64,000 bases of DNA, from contig JAHDVF020000237.1 of NCBI GenBank assembly GCA_022606425.2, positions 744,001-808,000 of the forward strand, written 5' to 3'. Under the pieces are notes generated by a model. It saw only the letters and a program-made list of their open reading frames with translations. It did no database searches and was not told the origin of the DNA. Source of the stretch: Lepidostoma basale (taxonomy: Eukaryota; Arthropoda; Insecta; Trichoptera; Lepidostomatidae). Shown piece after piece: positions 34,201 to 46,200 of this stretch. The stretch's first letter is position 1. Every line of letters begins with the position of its first letter. The position numbers and the translations under genes are program-made.

Positions 34201-37200
34201 CGCAGCAGTCAACGCGCGTTTGTTGATTTGCTTCACTCAATTCGTGAGGTACCCACCTTTCAAGCTTTTTCACCTTCCCAATTTGCTTCAAGTGGATTAA
34301 AACAGTTTTATCACTAACACCGCAGCCTGCAGCTAACTCGGACGTGGTTTGCGATGGATCCGCTTCCACAATAGCCTTCAATTCTTCATTATCAACTTTG
34401 GTCTCCGGCCGTCCACGGGGCTTGTTCTGCAGGTCGAAATTTCCAGAACGAAAACGTTGGAACCAAAAACGCACTGTGTTTTCTTTTGCGGCACCGTCGC
34501 CATACACATCATTAATCCTTCGAGCCGTTTCTGCAGCACTGGTGCCACGGTGGAACTCGTACTCGTAAATAACGCGATATTTCAAGTTTTCCATTTTGTA
34601 AACTGAGTGACGCAAAGAAAAAAAACAATTGAGGAAAAAACAAATGAATTATAATTTTCGAAACACAAATACTTGAGTAAATAGCTGTATAAATTTGAAT
34701 TTGGAATTCCTAACCAAAGAGAAGATATTTGAGATCAAATTTGCCAGTACGGCAAAACGCCAATTTCATATGTAAGGACCTAATATATATTTAAAATATA
34801 AATATATAATAGATATATTTTAGGAGCTGACAAAATAAAGATGAAAGTAGGATAAATGCCGTAGAAATGAGATCACTGAGAAGAATATGCGGGAAAACGA
34901 TATATGATAGAATGCCCAACGACGAAATAAGGAAGAAATGTAGGGCAGATGCTGCTTTTGATACCATCGATCATTCTTACCTCATTAAACGGCTCGAGAC
35001 TACTTACGGTTTCACAGGCAATACAATAGAGTGGATAACTTCATATCTGTCGGATCGCTCACAAGCAGTTCAGGTCGCAGGGAAAACATCGTCTTTTTTC
35101 ACCCTCAAATCTGGTGTTCCGCAAGGTTCAGTGCTAGGCCCGATATTATTTATAATGTTCAGTAATGACATTGTCAAAATAATTGATTCATTTGGTCTGC
35201 TGTCTCATTGCTATGCTGACGACCAGCAAATTTATTTCTTTTGTGACCCTCATAACATCAGCCATCTAAAATCTATAACTTTAAAGTGCATTGAAGCTAT
35301 ATCGAATTGGATGGCCTCAAATAAATTAAAATTAAACCCTTCCAAAACGGAATTTCTCTGGACCGCCTCAATGAAGCGCCAGCACTTAGTCGATCATGCT
35401 CCGATATCAACATTCGGAATTGACATCATCCCTAATAACTCCATAAAACTTCTTGGAGTCAACTTCGAAGCAGATCTCTCATTAAAAACCCAAATAAATA
35501 AGACAGTGAGCGCCAGCTTCTTTCACCTAAGGCAGCTCAAAGCAATCAAAAGAAATATTCCCACTGATGCATTAAAAACACTTGTTAATTCCTTCGTCGT
35601 ATCTCGACTCGACTATTGCAACGGCATATATGCCAACATACCCAAGAAACAAACGAACAAACTTCAATCCGTTTTCAATGCGGCAGCACGACTTATAAAA
35701 GGTGTTCCAAAAAACTCGCATATTTCACAACATCTAAAAGATCTTCATTGGCTCAAGTGTCCTGAAAGAATCCAGTATAAACTATGCTGGACGGTTTTTA
35801 AAACGCTTCACGGAATGGCACCAGCCTATATATCTGAACTTTGTGTTGCTGATAGCCCTAACTTGCGGCAATCCACGCTTCGATCAGCAAACTCCTCGGC
35901 AATAGGCAGATTAGTTGAGCCAAAGCGCAACCCCCGGACAAATTTCGGAGATCGGGCCTTCGCAGTGGCAGGTCCGTCCGCCTGGAATATGCTTCCTGCA
36001 CGCCTCAGATGCATTGACAATCCGACAGACTTTAAATCTCACCTAAAAACCCACCTTTTCAAAATATCCCATAAAATGTAAACAACGGTTATCTGATTGC
36101 TGGTGTCACATGCAGCTCTCATGACTAAAAACATTGTCAAAGCGCCCTTGAGGTGAGCTATTCACGAAAACGGCGCTATACAAATTAGCCTAATTATATA
36201 GATGATTGCATCATAAGTATAATTAAAAAAAGATCCTTGAGATGGTTTGGACATATGGAACGAATGGACGGGAGAAGAATGGTTAAAATATTATATACGA
36301 GCAGTGTGATTGGAAAGAGAAGCCGTGGAAGACCAAGGAAAGTATGACATGACCAAATTAATCAAATACTGAAAGGCGGTCACATTCGAAGTCGGAAAAA
36401 TTTACGAGCGTACATGTTACGATGTATGAATGTAGATGAAACTTGAGAGGTATGTCAGGTCAGAGCAATATGACGGTCCATCCTCTCTGCCTATCCCTTG
36501 GAGAAAGAGCGTTATGGTTAGTTAGTTTTGTTAGTAATATGTTATATTATAACCAAGGTACGAGAATGACTTGAAAACTACAATGAACAATTTAACACAT
36601 ATATTATAAACTGCTAAATTAAATAACTTTGTTTTATGTATCACAATTTATTTTATTTTACGCGACAGCTGTTTCGTCAACCTATGTTGACATCATCAGG
36701 TGTAACAATAATATATCAAATATCTAATTTTCGTGATTTTTCGAACCATATATTTGTTCCTATGTCAATTTGAATAATTATTCATATTGACATAGGAACA
36801 AATACACATAATGGTTCGAAAAATCACGAAAATTTGACATTTGATATATTATTGTAACAACTGATGGTATCAACATGGGTTCACGAAACAGCTGTCGCGT
36901 AAAATAAAATAAATTGTGATACATAAAACAAAGTTATTTAATTTAACAGTTTAAAATGTTAAGGTACCATAGTGTTTCGGCCAAAACAATGCACTATTAC
37001 GTATATTATAATTTTATTTTAACAGCTGCCGTTGATAATTTTTATGTGTGATCAATTGCGATAGATTTTTTTCTACAGTGTACTCGTAATTATTATATTA
37101 TTATACGAGGTAAAATATGGAGTAAGATACACAACAGTAGATTAGAATCGGTATTGAAATAACATTAAAATATGTAAACGCAGTAGACTAACTAACTTAC

Positions 37201-40200
37201 CATCACGCCGTTTCCCTGGAGGGGTAGGCAGAGAGGATGGACGGCCGAATTGTTCTATCCTGACACAACTCTCGCGCGTCTTCTCCATTCACACCGTGAC
37301 AGGCACGCTCGTCGATTGTTCCTACTTCTAACATGGCCGCCGTTAAGTATTTAGTTAATTTGGTCATGTCATGTTTTCCTTCGCCTTCCTCGACTTATTT
37401 TTCCATTCACACTACCTGTATATATATTTTGAACCATTTATCCCTGGTCCATTCGTTCCATATGTCGAAACCATCTAAGTGACCCTTTCTTAATTTTATT
37501 TAGTATGCATTCATCCGCCTTACATTCATTTTTACTTTACCAATAAATATTCTATCATACTTTGTTTTTCCTTACATTCTTCTTAGTGATCTCATTTCTA
37601 CGTCATTTATCCTATTTTCATCATTATTCTGCCAACTCCAAGATTCACTTGCAAACATAAGGATCGGCACTAGAACCTCATTGTGCACTGCCATCTTTGC
37701 TTCAGTCGATATATTTCTATTTGCAGTGATGGTTTTGAGTGCATCATTTATTTTGCTTCCAGCACCAACCCTTCTTACGATGTCTTTCTTCATATATCCA
37801 TTACTGAATGTCCAAACCATCTTAGGTATCATTTTATTTTATTTTACTTATGATGCAATCATCTGCCTTACATTTCTTCCTTATTTCGTCGTTCGGTACA
37901 TATATCATTTTTCCGCACATTCTTCTCAGTGATCTCATTTCTACGACATTTATCCTACTTTCATCATTTTCTTGCCAGCTACACTTCCATGATTATACAT
38001 ATTATGACAACTAAAGATCGGTACATTAATTGTTTTGAATAATCTAATTAATTAAATAAAGTTAATCATTAAAAATTAAACAAGATGTTAGATAAGTTAA
38101 TGGCGTTAACACTTTGGATTTTCATAATGACGATTATTTAGACACGTTTCGAAGGCTTTACACATTCATTTCTAGACACGTTTCACAGGCTTGACACCTT
38201 CATCATCAGGAATGGTATAAAATAAACTCGTAAGTGGAAAAACAAAGTTTCAATTCATAAAATATTCGTCGTTAAACGAAACGTCTTTCCATATTCATGT
38301 TTTAGTTCTTAACGTGAAAATTTAATAATAATTATTATCATTGTTAAATAATTATTATTAATAAGTGATAGGTCAAGTAAACAAGACTGCGGTCATTTCA
38401 GGATGCTTAAATAATTCAATTTGGAAAAACCCTGACATGAAGATCAGCAGCAAAGTAAGAATTTATAAGACTTGTGCGACCCATCATGACATATTGGATC
38501 GAGTGTAGGGCGGACACCACAATCACAAAAAACGCGCTCTGAGTGTCAGAAATGAAGACGCTCAGAAATATATCTGGCAAGACACTGCAAGAGAGAATAA
38601 GGAATTCACGGATAAGGGAGATATGCGAGGTCGAGGAGTCGTTAGGTGGGGAAGGCAAAGGAGAAGATACTGGTATGCACACGTGAGGAGAATGGATCCA
38701 TCCAGACTGCCCTTCATTTTTTTGCACGGCCAGATCCAAGGTAGACGACCCCCTGGCAGACCACCAAAGAGATGGATAGACAGCTAAGAGTCGATCTCGC
38801 AGTTTTTGGGATGGCCCTAGTGACATCCCAAGAACCAGCAAAAAATTATTAGACTTTGCTGCAAACAAATCACTATGATTAAAACAATATACTCGTATTT
38901 TTTTTTATATTCTCTCGATTCCACGTTGCAATTCCACACATTTCCACTTTAATTTTTCAACGAATTTTATGAATGTGTATTTTGTAATGTACGTATTTGG
39001 GTAATATCCCGTGCAGGGGATTATTCCCGCCCCCTCCGCCGCCCCCAGCCAGCCGACCCCGCTGACCTACAGACCCCACCGGAATTCCTGCCGGGGTCAC
39101 CCCAAGGTCAGACCGCGGTCAACAACTGTCCCCCGCCGTGATTGTGTATTGTGTTACGCAACTGGCAACACTCGAAAGGGTGGGGGCAACCCTACCACGA
39201 CCGATTTTAAAACACACTTAATAACCTTTCCCTTACGGTGCTAAAATAAAAACGTGCGTTCCGGTGTAGGATAGTCAGTACGCGTTAAAAAATTAGCGAT
39301 TTTAAATCGGAAAAATAGGAACATTCATAGCTAATCCCCTTATATAATTATAATTGAAGTAAAAAATTATAATAATTGAGATTTAATTGCTAAAAACATT
39401 TAAAAAAAAACATCTGGCAACGCTCACGGAACGGGCATAGACCCGCTCTGGTTGGAAGCCCGAAAGCGACTGCCGGCGGCAGCGGGACGGCCGAGAGTGA
39501 GAACATTGAGCTAGAACATATGCAAGAGTGAGATGCGAATATAGTGTCGCGTACTCAGCGCTACGAATTTTGTTTCCGATGTTCACAAAATACCTCCGAT
39601 GTACCCGATGAATTCTGATTATTATTAATAATTTTATTTTTAAATCAATGCGTAAATATATTATGGAGGAATACCTAAAATCTTAACCTTGTATTTATTA
39701 AATGTATAGAGATATTGATGGTTATTAGAAGCAACGTGTAAAAGATACCCATCACAGGGAAGGGAGGGTTAAAAATCGAATCCTTTTTTTCTACTTGTTT
39801 TATGTTGCCAATTGCCACACGAAAGCACCTCAAAACTCTCCTGTATTAAAAGCTATCGTCTACTTAATGCAAAGGCAAAAACAATGAATATCTTATTTTG
39901 ATACAAATAACTGTATACTCGTACATATTTTTTCATTGTTTATATATAGATGTTGCTTATTTTACATGATTACAAGGATTGTAATATAAAAAGCTAAGAT
40001 GGCAGTGCATGATGGTGTTCTTGTGCCGACCCTTATGTATGGAAGTGAAGCATGGAACTGGCGAAAGAAGGATGAAAGCAATGAGATCTCTAAGACGAAT
40101 GGGTGGTAAATCTGTATATGATAGAGTGACAAATGCAAGTATAAGAAGTGAATGCGGTGCGATTGAAAGTGTTATGTATGTAGGTAAACGACGTGAACGG

Positions 40201-43200
40201 AGCTAGAAATAGAGGAGAGGATAATAGGAGTTGGCTCGCTGTCATTAACTTACATTTCAATAACCAACTTAAATGCCTAAGTAAGGTAAAAAAAATTGTT
40301 AAAAATTCTAAATAATCCAGAACGTTTTCGTTCTCCCCACAATAGGTCGCAATGTTCTCATTTCTGCTATTCTTAAGAGATGTTTAGAAAAATAAACATT
40401 TATAGAATATTTTTTTAAACATACACGTCTGCCTAATTTTAAAATCGACAATAAACTCCTGATATACAAAACGGTTATAAGGCCGATCTTCACTTATGCA
40501 GCACCAATCTGGGGCTATGCAGCTTCGAGTCACATACAAAAACTCCAAATCCTGCAAAATAAGGTTATCCGTTTATCGCTTGGTGCGCCTTCATGGACCA
40601 GGATTACACAACTGCACCTAGAATCGGGAATCCCGATGATAGATGAATTCATTCTGAAACTTGCCGAACGTTTTTACAAAGGACTCCCTTCACATCCCAA
40701 CCCCACAATAAAATACCTCTCTAATTACGACCCAAACACTTCCAGCCGCCACAAGCGCCCAAAATCGATTCTCCTTCAGAGGAACACTCCGGGCCACACA
40801 AATCATGCCCCCGAATAAACTAACAACCCACCAAATCACCTTCCAACAATGTTCCCATCAGACGTAAGAGGAATAGCCACATGAGCTGAACCTCTGTAAG
40901 CCAGAAGATCCAAGTCCAAGTCCAAGTAATTTTAAAAATAAAATGTTGCCGTGCGTTCTGGGTTAAAATGTCTGCAAACACCGAATTGCCGGTAGACTTA
41001 GTTCCGATAATTTTAATTCAAACTCCGGTTTATCCGACGCTAATGTGTATTGCGTAAATATTATGTATTGTCTGGTCGTCTGGTGACTTTATGGTAGCGG
41101 TCTGTATTATGTTATTTGTCCTACATGTGTGTGTGTGTGTGTTTGATATTGTTTCCAAAACATGTCCAATGAGAAGAGCGCCACGAGAACACCCGCTGAG
41201 CAGGGAAACCTCTGCGAAATCTCGCCATTCTCTCATAAAGAAAGGTGGTGAAATGGATCAGAATGGAATGCAGGATTGGCACATGATATATAAGATAAAC
41301 AATGCATAGTAATACTAAAACTTTCTTCTAAATTAAAAACAAATTTCCATTAAGAAAATTTGAACGTGTATAATTATAATATGCTAACTTTTAAAGTGCC
41401 ACTATTTGTGACGTAATCACCTCTTACTTACTTACTTAGACAGCCGTTGTCGTCCACTGCTGGACATAGGCCTCCCCCATACTTCTCCACGTATCCGTCT
41501 TGTGCCTTTTGCATCCAATCGCCAGCAATTCTTCTAATGTCATCGGACCATCGTGTGGAGGGTCTCCCTCTGTTTCGTTTGTCTTCGCGAGGTCTCCACT
41601 CTTCCACCCTTCTGGTCCATCTACCGTCTGCCAATCTGGCAACATGTCCCACAAATGACCATCTAAGCTTCGCTACCCTTGCGACGACATCTGTTACTCC
41701 CGACCTTCTACGTATTTCAGTATTTCTTATCCGGTCTGAGAGCCTTGAGATCTGAGAGATTTGGTGAGAGATATGGTGAGAGCGGTCTGAGAGCGGTCTG
41801 AGAGACTGAGGACACCAAATCACCTCATGGGCGCATTAAGACGTGTTTCAAATGTAAAAATCTAAATAAGAACGCCGCGTCTAATATTCGCGATCGGTTA
41901 GAAAGTATAATAGACGACCTTCGTGACCGATTGGTAAGTGCTTTGACTGCCATCCCGAAGGTCCCGGGTTCGATTCCCGGCAATGGCAATGTGATTTCCA
42001 TACTGTCTTTGGTCTGGTGCAGAATTCACGTGAATATAAAATGGCGATAGATTAGCTACCTATGTCACGAGAATCAATATGATAGCTATACCCTTTACAT
42101 CGATTTGGCTCGCGCTGTAATGATGTAAAGAGCGATTCAACAAAATGATAATAATAAATATATACACAAGGATTAATTGTATCTCAATAGAGACGAAGAT
42201 GCAAATTGTTTTTTCTGGGAACAGAAGGTGGTGGCCGAGGCGCTTACAGGACTTATGACCTGTCATTGGTTGGGCTGAGCGATCGCTTCACGTTTAACAA
42301 CATTCCCCATTCCGCCGTTATGACCACCACGTCTGACAAACCTTTTGGAACCTGTATATATGGTAGGTCTCTACACCTATTTTCACAATTTTATGTTCAC
42401 TCTACACTAGCGTCATCTATATTAAGATTAGAAAGCATTAAGCAGAAAACCTTTATTAATGTACTGTGAAAGTCTATGCAAATCATACAGTACTAGATTT
42501 CGCCTGGAGATGTCTCTCCAATTTTTTGCCTGCATGTACCAGTTATATTTATACAACAACATTTTGAATGTATACAAATTCTTGTAGACAAATACTGGAT
42601 TTCACCCATTGCGGATAAATTATTTTTATTTTACAAGGATTAATTGTATCTCAATAGAGACGAAGATGCAAATTGTTTTTTCTGGGAACAGAAATTGTTT
42701 TTTCTGGGTGGTCATAACGGCGGAATGGGGAATGTTGTTAAACGTGAAGCGATCGCTCAGCCCAACCAATGACAGGTCATAAGTCCTGTAAGCGCCTCGG
42801 CCACCACCTTCTGTTCCCAGAAAAAACAATTTGCATCTTCGTCTCTATTGAGATACAATTAATCCTTGTAAAATAAAAATAATTTATCCGCAATGGGTGA
42901 AATCCAGTATTTGTCTACAAGAATTTGTATACATTCAAAATGTTGTTGCATAAATATATACACGTTTTAAATTGGGTATGAAATATGAAAAATATGGGTT
43001 TTCAGCTTAGAAAATGGAAAATGGATTGAAATCTTATGGATCATTTATGCATTTAGGATATGAAGGGAGATTGTTCCAAGCTGATGGGCCAGCTACCGCA
43101 AAGGCTCGATCTCCGAAATTTGTACTAGGGCAACGCTTCGGCTCATCTAATATTCCTGTAGCCGAGGAGTTCGCCGAGCGAAGTGTGAATTTCCTTGTAT

Positions 43201-46200
43201 TTAGGCTGTTCGTTATACAGAGTTCGGATATGTAACTTGGTGCCATTCCATGTAGCGCTTTGAAGACTGTCCAGCAGGGTCTATACGGGATTCTTTTTGG
43301 ACTTTTAAGCCAGTGAAGTTCTTTGAGATGTTGTGTTATATAGACCTTTTTTGGAATGCTTTTGAATGGAAGAAGTCGAGTGAAATCCGTTTTGGATGGA
43401 TTTAGTTTAAGTTTGTTTGATGCCGTCTATTCAGATATATAATTAGAGCTTTGTCTCTGAATCTTCCTCGTCAACCATCAAGAGGAAGACCTGGATGATT
43501 CAGTGCAACAGCGTCTTGCATAGAAATGAAGGCGATACTCAAAACCGTTAGAAATACAGCCTTAGATCGAAAAGAGACGACCCCAACAGTCAATACAGAC
43601 AATGAGTTGGGATAGCGCCAGGAAGAATAGAAGAAGAAGGCTATGTTAGAAGTCGGAAGAATGTGCGTGTATGACTCGCTGTATGAATATGGAGAAAGCT
43701 AGAGAGGTCAGGATAGAGTAGTGTGGCGGTCCATTCTTTCTGCCGAATAATATTTGATAAAACGGCGTGATATTTTAAATTCTATATGTTTATTTTATTT
43801 ATACATAATACACAAATGAGACATAACAAACGAAAAACATTTAGGCGACTCATTTGGACACAAACGGTGTTACAAAGATAAGACAAAGATACAACAACAT
43901 GAAACCAAAAAATCACACATACGAGTATCAGAAGGAACCCAAATATGCCGACGTTAGTGAGGCAGTACTCTTTCTAGAATTTGTAATTTTTTTTTTATGA
44001 ATACTGCCTCACTGACACTAAAAATGTCTAAATCCGAGACGATCAGATTCAACGTCCGAATTGCTCTTCCTACTGGCATCACCAAAGGCAGGTTGGTTCT
44101 GCGTGACGGAGCAAAGAACAATTGATATCGGCGCTGTCGCAGATAATTATCAGGAACAAAAATACCTATTTGCTCCAGAACATAGGGATGATGGTTTGTT
44201 GTTGTTGACCTGATTGAATTATACCCACTCTATCACTTGCGGATTGCGCTTTCCTTGCGGAAAGCGCGATCGTCTACGGGATGCTATTATTAATAAAACA
44301 TTTTGTTTGTCTTTGCGAATAATTTCGTCCGCAGTCCGTACTTGAGCCCCTCCCCCTCTGCTGGGTCCAGACTAAAGCCGGCCCAAGTCTGTATTTGTTT
44401 TTCGCTTAATATTGTTTATTAAAATTGCTACTTTGTTAACTTTGTACTTGTTCCAGCCACACCGACGTTGTGTAACATGTATACGAACGTGACTTTCGAG
44501 ATCATGCCAATGACGACCAAAGACGACCTAAGCGCCCGCATTACTTAACCTTAACATTTTATACTCTACACCCAACCCATCCTCCATATTTTCACAGCGT
44601 TTTATAAGCGCATTTTTTTACTTCTACGTAGGTTATTATAAGTTTTGAGATAGACAAGTAAAAACAAATATTTATAATCGAAAATGGCTTTATTGTTTTT
44701 CAAAATATTCTCCTTGAAGATCAATACATTTTGCATTCGTTTGAACCAATTTTCGAAGCACTTTTTCCAGTACGATTGAGGTACCTCCAAAACATGTGAT
44801 TTGAACGTATCAACCGCTTCTTCAGGCGTCGAAAAACGTTGACCACGCAATTTATTTTTGATTTGCAGGAATAAGAAAAAATCATTGGGTGCCAAATCAG
44901 GACTGTACGGCGGATGACCCATCAATTCGATCGTGGTGGAGAATGATTCGTCTTCTGCAATTGGTTTCCCTTATTTTTCCGAACACTTCTGGCAAATAAA
45001 TGGTGGTGTACCATTCAGAATTGACCATTCTACGTTGTTCTAATGGAACGGTGGCGACATGTCCAGTTATTCCGAAAAAAACAGGCGACCATTTGCTTCG
45101 AAGTGCTTCGTGCGCGAACAAATTTTGTTGGATTTGGCTCGTCTTGAAAAACCCATACACGCATTTTCGCTTTCATTGATAAATTCTTCTTTCCAATAAC
45201 TATTTTTAAAGCTCGATTCACTTTGTTACCCGCACCAACCCTTCTTTCACAATCACTGTCCGTTCGGCCATCCGCTGTGAACATGCTACCTAAATACATA
45301 ATTTCCCTCACCTGTTCCAAGTTCTCTTCATTTACACTTATATTAAGGATAAGTCGCAGAGTCGTAAGAGCTATGATCGCCACACCCAAGGAATAGTTTA
45401 TTGCATTATTTCATTACAATTAGAAAATTGTAAAACACTTGGTTTACTATCCACAATTTTTTTTAAATCACGGCATGTTTCGGAGGGTACTACGCCAGGT
45501 AGTCGAACTTAGTGGAAGTGTTGCTGTTGCGATGCAAGGTGGCGTTTCATGGGATTTAATAGTTACATCCCTTGTAGCAGGGTATGTCCCACGTGACACT
45601 TCCAGTCATTCATATTCTCAATTATTATTTTTTTTAACTACTTCCACTTTTGTCTTTATTTCGACAGCGATCGATTTCACCAGGTTAGTTGGCATCGACA
45701 GACTAGTCTGGCCCAATTAATAGTAAGTCTTTTAATAAGTATATTTAGTTGTTTGTAAACCTGATGATGCCAACATCGATTGACGAAACAACTGTCGCTT
45801 TACTCAAAAAGTGAATAATAATAAATGTTTTGTTTTTTGAATGTATACAAATACTTGTAGACAAATACTGGATTTTACCCATTACGGATGTATTAATCAT
45901 TAAAAATTAATTGTATCTCAATAGAGACGAAGATGTAAATTATTTGGAAACAGAATATGGTGGTCGAGGCGTTTACAGGACTTATGACCTGTCATTGGTT
46001 GGGTTAAGCGATCGTTTTATGTAATACAATATTCCCCATTCCGCCCTTCTACAAACACCACGTCTGACAATTATTTGAAAGTTGTATATATGCTACTATG
46101 TTGAGAAACATCTTTCATATTTTAGTTCAATCTACACTAGCGCCATCTATTGAGACTAGAGGTAAGCATTAAGCAGAAAATCTTTATTAATGTAATGTGA

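Noticed and set aside
34867..36081. A 404-residue reverse-transcriptase-like gene
   Set aside because: The first 29 residues belong to LINE-A and the rest to an inserted L2-like element with a target duplication, so it is not one gene.
41915..41990. A tRNA gene with a good B box
   Set aside because: No acceptor stem pairing; the same sequence with the same 3' body occurs four times.
42206..42829. A conserved small protein (same 41-residue frame on both strands)
   Set aside because: It is the same non-coding repeat unit in inverted orientation; identity reflects duplication, not selection on protein.
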